From Larus michahellis (taxonomy: Eukaryota > Chordata > Aves > Charadriiformes > Laridae), in assembly GCF_964199755.1 (NCBI RefSeq), contig NC_133899.1:29553446-29617445 (forward strand): DNA of 64,000 nt, given 5' to 3'. The notes under the pieces are model-generated. The model made no database searches. It had not been told where the DNA came from and saw only the letters and a list, made by a program, of their open reading frames with translations. Made by a program: the position numbers and the translations under genes. Positions 21,978-35,100 of this stretch are shown here, in pieces. Numbering within the stretch: the first letter of the stretch is position 1; every line of letters begins with the position of its first letter.

Positions 21978-24900
21978 AGAGTTCCTTACTCCTGCTCCCT
22001 TTCTCCCATCTGGTTCATGAGGCTGAGACCTTCTTTTCCAGAGCTGAACTCACTATTACTGCTGTGATGCTGAGAGGATCAGCAGGTCAGCCAGGAGGCT
22101 GGCTCAGCCATGTCCCTGTGTCCTTCCAAGGGTGCTTTGTGTGTGTGTACCTTCAGGCACATATCTATTACACATTGAAACGAATCAGGTCCTGCTGCAT
22201 TTGTGCAGTTTGATATGGACAGTGACAAATTAAACAAAATGGCTTCTGTCCTTATTTCATCCCCTTTTTGTTCCTTCTTTAGGCTCCAAGTGATTTTTAG
22301 AGTGTAAACCATCTCTTACTGGGAGCTTATCAGGGAATCCTGATAACAGCTACAGCCTTTGAGCACTGTTCAAGTACAAAGAATATATTTGTGTATTCCA
22401 AAGCAGAAAGGCAGACGTCATCTGTTGGGACAGTATATGGGCTGCTCAGATGCATAACTAGTAGAGGGGAAGCAAGAGGTTCTGAAGTAATGTGTAGAAG
22501 ATGCTCTACCAATCCCAGTACAGAAGGACAAAATGTATCCAGACCACCTCCTGCTACAAGGGCGATGCAGATGTGTGCATGTGGTTGTTAGGATGTGGTA
22601 TCAGTGGAAGATACTCGGCGTAGTTTTGATATGCTAGGGTTAGGGTATGTTTTCTCCTATCCTTGCCAGCTTATGAATGAAAGAAGTTGATGGCGGTTAG
22701 CTGCATGCAGATGGATGCGTACGTATAGCAGTGGGTTGTGTTGGGCAATCTTTCATTATGAATTTGAGAGAAAGGAACTGAAACTAATTTAAAATCAAAA
22801 CAAAGCACTAATAGGAGTAATATCCATCTTTCTGTAGCACTGCACAGAATTAGAACACAGCAGGTCTGACTGCAGCAATTTTCCATCTTGGAAGGAGCCA
22901 GGTAGATTCTTTGTCCTGTGGTCTGAGGTACAGGAATAGTTGTGGCTTTGGGGAAGGGAACAAGTAAGAAAAAATGCAGTATTTTTTTTTTTACCTATAG
23001 ATATAGAGATACTGATATTGAAAGTACTTCTTAAAATGCCTTATTTTAAAGATATGCCTTTCTAAATAGAGGCAGGGGTGTGTGGGGGGAGATACTGTCC
23101 AAAATAATACTGAAAACCACTTGAAGAATCTGAATCTGAACTCTTGTCTTAATTATTGGCCGTGCTTCAAATCTGGCAGACAGCACTCTTCGGTTTGGTG
23201 CGTTTAGAGCCAAATTTGTAAGAATCTGCGTCTGGATGCTGGAATGATGAAGTGACAGAGACTCTAGAGGGCAGTGCAGCATCCCTGTGATAAGAATACC
23301 TCCAGGGCTTTTTCACAACAGTCTTAGTATGCCAGATGATTGCTTAAAATAATTAGAAATAATATAGAATTAAATAAAAGTTTTTGTCATTATTATTTCA
23401 CAGAAAGATTTGATTAAGGAAGATTTTTGTACCAAGATGACTCGACCCTCTTTTTAGAGGAACTTTGAGCATTGGACTGGCTGCACTTATTTTGAAAAGG
23501 TTTTAATCTCTTGAAAAAGCTTGTAGGATATTTGTATATGATTTAAGGAAACAAACAAACCAAAGCTCGTCCTTCCTATTCATCTAGCAGAGTCCACAAA
23601 AGAATTTTCATATTGCTTTCCCTCTCCTCCAGGCCACTCTCCTAATGTAACATATCCTTTGACTGGAGATGCTCTCTGTATTCCCTGTAGAGAAATAAAT
23701 CAATAAATCATCATGTCATCAGAGTACAGCTTGAAGTGAAATTTCCCTGTGCTGGAAGGTTTCGAATTAATTTTAGGTGGGAGTTCAGATGTGCTGTACA
23801 CACATGACTACAGATAGTATTACAAGGCTGCATTCAAACTGACAGGATGTTGATTCAGTATGTCAAGCTGTTCTTAAGGATGTTGAGCCACAACCTAGAA
23901 GCTGCTTATGCTGTCAGAAGGGGTTGGTAGCTCCTTGCTACCCAATAAACAGTTTGTGTGCCACTGACTAATTATCTACCGAACATTTGGTGTGGATCTT
24001 TGCTTTATGAGAGAGTTCACATTTCCAGACTGTGACCTTATAAGTCTCTGCAAAGTGAACCAAAATCCAGATCTTGCAGCACATGAGATGTGCAGAGCCT
24101 GTCGTTCTCTGAGCACTTGCTTGCTGTGAGTTAAATTGAGGAATCACACTCAGATGCCTCCACTTCTCTTTGGAAAGGTGCACGTGCATGTGTGCACACG
24201 TGCACACACTTATCTCAAAGGATGTTTTGGAGGGCATGCTTGGCTTACATGACCCTCTTCCCCTGATTGAAGGAAATAACAGGCACATACGGTAACATCT
24301 GCTGTTTTATAGCCATCAGCAAGGGTTGTTTCTTTGCCTTCACTGCCCTTCTGGAGGTGCCATAGGTTGCCTTGCACCACAAGCCTGTGCAGCACCTGCG
24401 CGCTGCCCTCACGGGTCCACGTACTGTGGGTGCACGCAGAGTCCGGGCATTGTTCACATTGCAGGTTCCTTCAGTGATGAGCATTGAGGAGTCAGTGCTG
24501 AAATCCAACAGACAGGTGCTTGAGCAAGGATCGTGCTACCAACATCGCTCTGTAAGTCAGTGAATGATAGGTTTCTATTAACTTTCACAGTAGCAAAGCT
24601 TCTTCCAAATAAAAATTGACTGCTTTTTACAGCAGGAAAGAGAACATTAATCCAAATAGTTGCTCTGGGTGCACGCAGAAATCTCTGTGTGGACTCAGCA
24701 TTAAACAACTTACTCTCCTTTGCCATACCTTGTTCCTGTTTAGGGACTCTTCCAATAATGTAATAAAATACAGCTGCTACCTTATATGTGTAACGGAAAT
24801 TACATTGCACACTTCCCTGTGCAAAGTGTTTTTAACTCACTTTTATACTTCTGAAATACATATTTGTTTGTTTGTTTTTTTTCTAAGTGAAGTGCACCTT

Positions 24901-26665
24901 GTTCATCTGTGCAAATTGGAGATGATGATAGGAAAAAGGAGAGCTGTGGGTAACAGAGGCAGGACTTTACATGACTGAGCTAAAAAATAAGATGCAACAC
25001 GTTCTCATTTCAACCTGAGTAAAGGAAAATTGCTTATGCATACTTCCCAAGTAATAATTTTTAAAAAGTATTATTTTCCCTCTCACTTCTATCTGCTGTC
25101 TTTATTTTCTTCAGTTCTACCTTTAAAGAAAAGGTATATGAGATCTATAAATGCCACACTTCTGCCGTGCCATATTTCTCTTGTTGCAGCAATACCTGTC
25201 AAACCTCTCTCCAGTCTTTGGAAGCTGCTGCTGGCCTAAATCTGGAGACAACATCTTTTTCCAAAAGGGGGCTGTTACCATGGAAGGTTCATAAACTATT
25301 TAAGGGGACTCCTCTGCCCTCCACAGGGCCATGCAGTGTCAACAGCAAGCGTCCAGAGCAGAAGACACATCTTGTATGATGTGGCTCAGGCCCTCGGCTC
25401 CCAGCTGTGAAGTGCAGGAGCGTCCTGCCCTACCTCTTGTAGGGAAGATGCTGTAGTTGGGAGGGATGGCTGCAGACTGATGATCGAACAGCACAGTGAT
25501 ACCAAGGATGCGTTGCGCTGCACAGAGCACGATGAAGGTACCTGTGCTTTGTCAGTGTACATACAACATGGTTACATTTTTGTTTGATATGGTCTCTTCC
25601 AGACCACTGCTAATGCACTGCCTTCTTTCATTTTCTTCCCCTCAGTTGTTGTCCTTGGCCTTCCCCTCAGATGTGGTCCTGAGTGTGGTGGACTTTCCCC
25701 ATTAGGTTTCCTTCCTTCAAATCCCAGGTCTGCCTGAGCCTGAAGTCAGGGGCAGGTCTTGCAACAGAGCAGGTATGCGTCAGTCTGATTGATTCCCCCC
25801 TAGGAAGTGCAGAGCGTTTTTCAGGGCTGGTGCTGAGGTTGGTTTGTTCAGCTGGCCAGGTGAATTGGACAAACTGTCTGTCAGACCACCCTGTTTTTCA
25901 GATATTGAAATGTAGTGTTTGCAAGTAGGAGACCTATTGGTAAGTCTTCTTGAATCTGATTGACTACCGCATGGTGAACGTTGCATAGGTATTACATAGA
26001 GATCACTGTTAATTTATGTTTATACCAATTAGTTTCCCTGTTTTCTTATTAACGAAGGTGTGACTCTAAAGTGGATTAACAGAATGATGCCAAATACCTG
26101 TGTACACATTCTTCTTGTGAATGAAGGTTGTTATTTCCTCTATGGATTAAAACTGAGCCACATGTGCTGTCTTACTTGATTTAGATTAAAGAGCATGAAA
26201 TCAGCATAATTTTATACTGTTATTAATTAAGACTGCTTTGATTTTTGAAGACGAGAGATAGCCAAAGGGCTCAAGGCCATTGAACTGATATGCTGCAAAT
26301 TCTTGTCTTCAGCATATTATTTTTTTTTTTGTGCACATCTCTGGCAGCCCCTTTAAAATAAGGGACCTTTGCTTCTACCCCCAGTATCTGCTTGGCATTC
26401 TCACGCTTTTCCTTTGACTGCCTGGTGCTCCAGGTGTTCAGAAGCTAATGAACAACAGAAGGGAAAAAAACCCCATTTTTTTCCTAAAATTTGAGTGTCA
26501 AAGTGCAGTTGTCAATTTTTAAACACAATGGGGCTTTTTATCGCTGTTTTTTCCCAAGTAGTTTGGTCTCCCATTAATGGGGGCTGATTTGCAGTGAACT
26601 TGGATGAGTTCTGCCTGTTTTGACAACAAAAGATAAAAACACCAACTCCCGCTAATGAAAAGTCC

Positions 26666-26735
26666 AAAAACTTAAAATAGATTCAGTATAAGTATAAGTA
26701 TATAATATAAAAACTTAAAATAGATTCAGTATAAG
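26666..26735. repeat. 27-bp direct repeat, 43-bp spacing
   Basis: AAAAACTTAAAATAGATTC plus CAGTATAAG occurs at 26666-26692 and again, identical, at 26709-26735. AAGTATAAGTATATAAT-type sequence lies between the copies. This is probably a small local duplication. Confidence 0.9.
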
Positions 26736-28871
26736 CAGTTTGGCTATGAATGAATAAATCTCCTATGCAGTGCCTGGAACTTGAAGCTACCAGACGCAAA
26801 AGAAATTAATTGTTCTACTAATGAGAGAGACTTCTGCCTCACTCAGCTGGGTCAGTTGAGATCTTAGAGAATTAAGCAGGATGGCTCTGGGCCCTAAAGA
26901 TTCTGCTGATATCACTGCTTTTGTAATTTTTGCTCTTCCAACCAGCAGAGAGAATGATGACCATTGGGTGTTTAATATTCTCCCTCTTATTAAAGGTGCG
27001 TTCGTGGCTTACAGGGTGGATCTGATGTAATCATCACAGCTCCCTGAGTTCACTGGAATTAGCCTTCTCCACTGGAAGACCTTACCAAAGTTTTAAAATG
27101 AAATGCAGTTCTCTTGGGCTAGTTGCAAAGGCTGTTCCTCACCTGCTGGGGCTACAGGCATGTGTCAACTTCAGATAAGATCTGGAAAAACACCTGGAAT
27201 GGAGAGGCTAAGTGTACAGCAGTGCTAGCGAAGGTACAGCACTCTGCTGTGTCTGCTTATTCACCACACTTGTTCCTCAAATACTGCTGACTGTTTTAGT
27301 GCTGGGTGAAATGCTTTCCTGTCTGATACGTGAGAAAGCAACCACCAAGTCGTGTGATGGCAGGGCACATCCACATGTCAGTCACAGCATGGCAGGAACC
27401 CTCCTTTCATTGCCGAGCTGGTGATATGGGAGAGAGAGAGCGTGATGCTGAGCTTGGGGAGACTGCATCTTCTGGGGTGTCCTTTGATGGTGAGCCCTTT
27501 CTGGGGAGCACAGACTCATAGCTGCTTTGCTAGGAAGGTGTGAATTGCTGCTGCTAGAAGAAGAAAGTGCAAGACAGGGACTGGTGGGCGAGTCATGAAC
27601 ATAAACCACTCAGAGACTTGACAAGTCTATTGCAGTTTTGCCAAAATAAAATAGCTGATTCCTGGCTCATCCTGTGAACCTGTCTTGCCAGTAGCATGGA
27701 GTGGGGGAGCCATCCAAGAGTGCTCTGTATTTCTGTGCCCAGTGTCCTGATTGCATCCAGGAAGGATGCAGCATTATCCAAGAGAAAGAAACTAGGGTGG
27801 CCAATGAAAAGGGATCATGGTGTGCTTGAGACAATTACTATAATAGGAGCTTGCAGGTGCTTCAGCATGTGTCTGCCTTGGAGCTTAAATATAGTCGTTG
27901 CTAGGCTGGTGTGTAGGAGTGGGAAGAGAGAGAAGGACCAGCCCGGCACACTGGCAGAGGATGGATGCAGGGCCCGTCCGTGAAGCACTGGCAAACACGG
28001 AGAGATAACGAAGATTTCTAGTCTACCCCTGCGGCTGTGGAGGGAAGCATGACTGTAGTGGTTAGAAGAAATATCTGTCTAGCCAACATCTTGCCTCTGA
28101 CAGCAAGCGTTGTCTGGTTGGAGCACAGGAGCGGGACTGACATGAGAGCTACTTCTGCTTTCATGATTTCTCCCAGCTTTCACAAATTGCAGTTCAGGTA
28201 CTCCCCAAGCCAGGGATGGCTGTCTCTGCTGCAAGGTCCTGCCACGTCGCTCCACCAGGTTGCAGAGATGCAAACTTCAGGCAGGCAAGGTCACACTGCT
28301 TTCCTGTAAATGGCAGGCATGTGCAAAGTGTAATGGATAATCCCATGATGTCAATGACCAAAAGTAAACGTCTTGCAGGGTGTAATTGGTTTTTCTATAG
28401 TGTCAAGAGCTTTTACGTGTTCAGCATAAATATCTTTGCATTGATTGGGAGAAGGAGATAAAAATCGATGATTTACAATGCAGAAGTGCTTAGAACATGA
28501 CATTAAAATGACTCTGGAAGACTTAGCTCATAGGGGACATAGTAAATACTCAAGAGGTACAGGAAATGAAGAGACTCTTCCCAAGTCCTGAAACCAAGCA
28601 ATAAATTTAATAGAGCCTGTGTTTCTCTGCCTAATGGATTTTAATACTGACTTTCCTTTTGTATAATTATTCTCTTTTTCATTGTTTAGCTGCGGTTATT
28701 GGTCACTCATTTTTGTTTGGATGTTTAGGAGCTAAGGCTAAATGGAAACATTACTGTTTTGCGAGGAAACTCTCTAGCTTGAACAAAATGGGAACCAAAT
28801 CCTATTTTGGCTGGCTTTGTACGCTAATCAGCAGGAGAGTGTCTTGACCCATGAGTTCTGAGGAGCACAGA

Positions 28872-29110
28872 TAATCATAGAAAATGAAGCTGGAAGGGAC
28901 CACAGGTCCATTCCCTTGCCCCATGTCCAGATGAACTGTGTCTAACTCACTCCTGACGGATTTTATATCTAATAGATACAGAAATTGGATAATCCCCTTT
29001 CTATCCATAGTGATTTTTTATGTTTCTCTCCTCTAATCTTCCTTTTTTCAGCCTAAATGGTCCTCCTTTCTTTATATCTCCTTGAGTGTCATGTTTCCCA
29101 CGTTTCTTTT
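28872..29110 (-). mobile_element. Old CR1-type LINE 3' fragment
   Basis: ATCATAGAAAATGAAGCTGG then AAGGGACCACAGGTCCATTC resembles the reverse complement of a CR1 3' untranslated region (usual wording ATCATAGAAT...GGAAGGGACC...AGGTCATCTAGTCCA). Further right, CTCTCCTCTAATCTTCC and TTCAGCCTAAAT resemble the antisense of the C-terminal ORF2 segment that reads FSLEK-type residues. Divergence is high and frames are broken, so this is an ancient copy in reverse orientation. Confidence 0.62.
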
Positions 29111-32100
29111 TTTGTATTTTTTTTAATGGGCATTTAAATTGTTACTTTGTTGTCAGTATGTTACTGGACACTAAATGCAGTATGTGTCAGTAGTACTGAG
29201 AAAAGAGGAAGGACTGCTTCTGGTGCCGCGTGCAGGAATGGTCACAGCTCCATACTGGCAAAGGTAACCAACTGTGTGGGCTGCCCCCGTGTAAGATTTC
29301 ACGTCAGTGGAAGAGCAAGAATGTGCAGCCCAGTGGTGTCAGCTGGGTATGGCACTGGCGTCTCTTGGCTGTAAGTGCACTGTAGTTGTAGGGGACTCTT
29401 TACAGATGAAAGGGCTAGATCCCAGAGCTTACAGGCTTTTCTGTCTTTTCTGTGAACTAATCCTCAGCAAGATTTATTAGCTGTGCATTTCTGCCACAGC
29501 TAAACTGTCTCCACTACTTGTGCAAACTAGCTTGAAGCCAGCTGAAATCTCTGCTGCATCGTCTTGCGCAATGCTATGTACGAAGCAGAGGGACAGCAAG
29601 CCAATCTCTTCATCCTCTGTTGCAGAGATCGTTCCATGTCAGGCCAGGGGTGCCTTGTTAGAGCTCTGCCAGAGCTGAAGGCTTTTGCTGATAAGAGCGT
29701 TTGATTGCCAGTACTGCCCCAAGACTAATGTGTTCATCTTACACAAAAGTTTCACAGACTTTTTGCAAGCAGGAGCATCTTGGGGCTCATCTGGATTTTT
29801 TGGATGATTCTTTCACTTCCACCTTCTTTTCATATGAGAGAGTTTGATTTCTCTAGGGCTGGAGAATGAGACATAATTGTAATGGTTTTTGCTGCAAGTA
29901 TTTATATACTATTTTCATATTAATCAGGAAAATCCTAACTGCCTTTCATTGCTGGCAGAAACTTGTGTCATGAGCTGTTCCCTGGAGAGGAAAAACGCTT
30001 CCTGGGGACTTCCAGCCCCTTGTCTGAGAATCTCATCTTGAGTTTGGGCTTTAAAGTAGAAGAAAATAATCACAATTTAGGGATGAAGGATCCCAGATTT
30101 GACTGGTGCAGGAGGCCATGTGATCAAGTATGCAAACGGGTTGCTGGTCTTTTTAGCTGAAAGTCAGATGTTGTGGGCTCACAGTTATGTGAGGAGTACA
30201 AAGCAGGAGGTCCCTAAAGTAATCTGCTGGCATCATGCATCAATATTAGCAAAAGACAGCATAAAACTTTATTCTTTTCTTGAAATATCTATAAGTAACG
30301 GCAGAAAATAATCAGATATTTTCAAGACTTTGCACTATGATTGCATGTGGCTACCTGCAGACATAAGGTAAAACACCACCTAGATCTAGTGTCTGTCTTT
30401 CTCAAATCTATACTGGGGAAGGAAAAACAGTTTGCTCAGGATTTTCTTCCTCTTCACTACACAGGTCTAGTTTGACTTTGTCTGCCTGCTTTAATTGTTG
30501 TTGAACAAAAAAGCTGTAAAAAAGCCTGTGGAACAACGCATAAATCAGTAATACATACAGAAAAATAAAAAAGTGTGTGCGTTCCCAAAGTGACGTGAGA
30601 ACAACAGGAGATGTGATCTTCTGAGATCTTCCAACCTTTTTTCCCCAGAAGTTCTGAGGGAGCTCCTGTTTTTCCACCTGGCTGTTGTCAGAATTGATGA
30701 TTTGTGCCTCACCATCTCCCCAGCCATGAGCTGCCTTTGAATCCAGTCCAGCCCAGCTCCTCTGCCAGGCAGACTGGTATGGGTGGTGCTGACTGTACAC
30801 TTTATCAAGCACTGCCAGTAAACTGCTGCCCTAGGGTGAGGCCAGGAATACTTTTATTGTTAAGTTTTTAAGGAACAAGTCAAGGCTACTGCTGAACTGA
30901 GGATAGAAACATGCTGTGAACTGAAATAATTAACACTGCTTTGATCACAGAAATATGGATTGCTTTGTGTATGGGTATATAGGTATTACACAGTTTACAG
31001 GAAAGAGTGAAAGGTGTTAATGATACCTCTTCATTAACTTAATCCTTCCCATTGGCATTTTGGGCATTATGTCCCTGTTTCTGTGCCTGCCGCCAATATC
31101 GATGTGAGGTTTGTGTTTTACCCCATTGTGCCTGCAAGCTCTCCCTGCACACAGGTGGAGGAAGGTGCTATACAGGCACTCCATATAGCACCCTGAGCTG
31201 TGGTGGTCCAGTCCTGAAAGTGCTAATGCAATGCAAGTTATCATTTTATCACAGTTGTGCTTATTAAAGTATTTACATTCATTTGTCACAGAATTCCAGA
31301 CAAATGAAGTGAGCCTGTCCGTGAGAAGGCAGGCTGCCTGCTCTGTGCCTGCAAGGGACCCTGGCGTTTTGGCTACCTGTTTCTTACCGAGGGCTGCCTG
31401 TCCTGTTGTGAAAGCTCTGGTTTCTGGGTTACTCCTGTAGACAGGATGACTAGATTAGCTGTGTTGGCTTGTTTATACCTGCAAAACCATGAAAGATGCA
31501 AGATTGCCTTCTGTTTGGTTCTTTGGCAAAAGCAATTCTGAACAAAGAGTTGATGATGCCTTTTGTTAAGTGATTAAATCTATTTTTCTCCCTCCTTAGC
31601 ACTGCTTCTCTTGCTGTGTCTTTTCCATTGCTCTCCCTACCTTGTGATTTGATGAAGAGTGATGGTGGATCACTGGATGGAGTAAATTTATGACAGTTCT
31701 AAGCAAAATTTAGGTGGTCTGAACACACGGTTGCCACTGGTGAAGTAAAATCGCTATTGAAGGCAATAGTGACGTTGTGCTGGATAAGCATTTGGCATGC
31801 CACGTGTTATCCCCAGCCTGCTCTGTCTAGCCATTGCTTGTTTTCCACTTCAATTGCCAAATGCTAGCCCAGCTCATGAATATTTGTGCTGAGTCCACAT
31901 GCCAAGGGATGATCATGTTAAGACCATGGAGGAGATAGGGTTGCAGGTATTACCGGGAAGCAGACAAACCCCACGTTCTCTCTACTTCAGTCCCAGCCAG
32001 TTCAAGATCGGGAAGGTGATGGCTGTGCACACATATGGAAGTTCATATTGGCTGTTAGGAATGCTGTAGATACGTGATGCTCCCAAGGGATGAGCAGACC

Positions 32101-35100
32101 TTCTACCTACTGTCCATGCACAGATCCTCAGCTGGAGGAGCGGCGTGGGGGCCGCAGTGCTCCAGGCTGTAGCGGGTTGCTCTGGGAAGGTGCAGGGCTG
32201 CTGACCCTTGTGCAGGGCCTGCTGGCATTAGCGAGTTGCTTTGTGTGCCACTGTTTCCCCTTGTCAAGCCTGCCTGGGGCGCAATTCATGCCTGATCTGA
32301 CCAGTAATCCAGAGTGCTGCTGCTGCTGCAGCAGCTCCTGGGTGCCAGTGGGGAAATGCTTTTTGGCTCCGTGGAGGGGCAGCAAGAGAGGACATACTGG
32401 TTCCCCTTCCTCTGTCCCCCAAGGGAGCTGGAAGGCCCATTTCTGGTGGATGCTTTGGCCATTTTATGGAACGGTGCATTGTGTGTGTTGGGTTGGATTG
32501 TGTGTATTTGATTTCCTCTGAAGGGAAGAAAAAAATCCTTCTTTCTTACTCCATTTTTATTCCTGCCTGGCCGTTATCACCTGCTGCTCACTTCTGTCTT
32601 TTGCAAGCTATGGGTGGCCAGGCTGGGACAAACCCTGTAGCACTTTCCCTTCTGCTGTGTGCTCTTCTGAGTGCTGTAGAGAGGGTGGATCGCTGTGCAA
32701 GCACACAGCAGTGACTGGGAACATCTGTTCAAGCCAAGGAATAAGCAGAAGTAGTATTTTTTGCAAAGCTGCTGAGGGTTTTGGAGAATTGGAGTGTCAG
32801 ATGAGGACCTTGCTGTCCAAGTCCCAGGGGTGGACTGTGTGTGATGGCACGCATTGGGGTGTCCCGCTGCCAGGTGTTGCTGCCGTGGACAGAGCAGCCC
32901 CAGCAGCAGGCAGGGCAGGCAGCATTCCCTGTCAGGGCAGCTCTCCTGGCTGTCTTTGCAGACCTGTTAGTGGGAAAGGGGAGGAGGCGAGCAGAACCAG
33001 CGTCTGCCCCGGCTGCCTGCCAGCATCTGCCAAGGGCAAAGATAGCACAGATGCTGCCAGTTGAGGGCATCTGCCTTGGAAGGGCACAGAGATCCTGTGC
33101 AGGGAGCCAGCAGCCACTAAGCCTGTCTGGAAGGCTTGGCTGCAGAAATGAGGTTAGCAGAAGGAGAAGTTCCTACAGCATGCCTACCAAGTGGCGGCTC
33201 AAATTGGCTCAGGATGCTGGAAACCACTTTTTAGCCTGGGCACATCTCCATCTACATCCAATCTGTGCAGCAACCAGCCATGCTAAAGAGCAGGGATATG
33301 ACTCTCCCTGGGCCTGTCTTGTAGAAGGTGAAGAACCATTTGGAAGCTGATGGTTCAACCTCACTGTGTAAGGTACCTGAAGAGAGAGAGGAAACACAGG
33401 GCCCATGCCTTTAAAGATAAAGGAGGGTGTGTGGGTGCCATTTCCCCCACAGCTGAAGCTGTTGCAATGTCTGATCTATCTGTGGTTTAAGTCTCTCTTC
33501 AATAGCACTTCTGCTAAGGGGACAGTTGGGAAGAACTTTTGCTCCGTAGTAAACTTTCAGGGGAGATCAGAACGTGATTTCTCTTCTTTAGTTCATATTC
33601 TCTCAGCAAATTCTGATTTTTTTTCAGGTTTGATACTTTCGTTTATTTCCGTGAGATTTATGCTTTGAACTCTGATGACAGTGTATTCCTGATATATTCT
33701 TGGATTTATTTGGTTTTTTGGTTTTTTTTTTAAATTTTCATCACTCAGTCTTATTTCCTGGCTACTGTTTTTTCATAATCCCCTCTCCTATCTTATGTCC
33801 CCTCCTTATTTTCTCAGAAGTTCAGCACTGGAGTTTTTCACTGCTGAACCCAAGCATTATTTCTGCTATAGTACGTTTCTTCAATACTCTGGTAGTTGCT
33901 TAGTCCCAGATTTCTAGACATCTGTCTCATTTGCAATACCTAATGTTGATGCTCTTTACACTCGGGTGCTTTGCAGGCAGAAATCCATGGAAAGTGTGGA
34001 CACTTAGCACTTATGAAAATTGAGTACCTTGTGTCTCAAGGTGGACAGACAGAAATTAAAGCACTTGTAAGTCGGGAGAACTTTTGGAAAATGTTTCCTC
34101 CCTCTCTCATTATCTTACTGTTTGCAAGATTGGGGTAATTCTGCTATGAAAGGTAGCTGTGAACATAGTGAACGGGTAGTCATTTTTTCTACTCTTGCAA
34201 TTCATAATGACAGCGCACATCATTAAAACTCAGTGCATGCGTACCTGATATTAAACAAATTGGATAGCTCTGAGATTGCTTATTTCTTCCAGAGATACAA
34301 AGATGAATTGAACCAAACCAGTTTGCAGCCCGGCGTGTTTCAGCTCAAGGCTGCTAATGACGCATCCTAGAAACACAGAGCATCAGCAAGTCCTTTGTAC
34401 TTTGCTAATATTTTTCCTGCAGTAACATGAGAGCAATTACAGCTTGGAAGGATGGGAGCTGGAAGGCTGGAGGAGATGAAAAAATTTGAAAAGGAAAACA
34501 GGATTTCATGAAGTGAAGGCAGGGGCTGTCTGTGGCTGGGTGTGGGAGCAAGGATCTGTAAATAGTTGGCACTGGCAGCTGCTTTTGAAATATATAGGAA
34601 TTTGGAAGGAGAGAGGTAGAACAGCTGTGTGTATATATTTTATGGAAAGAGAAGGAGAGCAATGTGTAGTTTGTGAGGGAAGGAGCAAAAGAGCAGAGCT
34701 AGGCAGGAATCCGTGTAAGGGTTGAGAGAAAGTGGAGCACAGATAGAGTGAAGATGGGGAAAAAACAGCTTAATTCAAAGAGATTTTCAGGAATGGGTAT
34801 AAACTATAGTGCAGCTGATGTAAAATTCAGTGTCTTGCTAGTGACTGCCAAGGAAGGGAAAATTGCTGTTGTCGCTTGCCTTCCGTTCCAGCCTGTCCTC
34901 CCTCCCCTTATTTTATCTTTTGATTTATAATAATAAGAAACTGGCCTTCCTAAGAGCAGGTCATGAGACTCAGCTGAGGGATTAAAGCCGAGTCTCTGAC
35001 CTCTGAGTGTACGGTAATGCTTGTGAGTCATTGACTCATCCTCTGTATTGGCAGGTTGATGGATTCCTAACTATGTTGTTAGTGGCATCTCAATGTTGCT

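Larger units (their letters stand above)
9421..28869. other. Presumed first-intron sequence, about 19 kb, no supported gene
   Basis: Long stretch of AT-moderate DNA with only short, domain-free open frames on both strands. It contains simple repeats (10,734 poly-A; 11,278 and 13,988 TTA; 20,410 A-rich), a G-rich tract (15,761), a C-rich tract (21,953) and a 27-bp direct repeat (26,666/26,709). I found no frame with a recognisable protein family, no tRNA or rRNA, and no clear LINE or LTR copy. Very old repeats may have gone unnoticed. Confidence 0.4.

Noticed and set aside
22633..22648. Telomere-like TAGGGTTAGGG
   Set aside because: Only two units, far too short for an interstitial telomeric repeat.
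30600..30660. CR1-like words (GTGATCTTCTGAGATCTTCC, CAACCTT)
   Set aside because: The match is short and not followed by a CR1 tail or ORF2 sequence, so it is probably chance.
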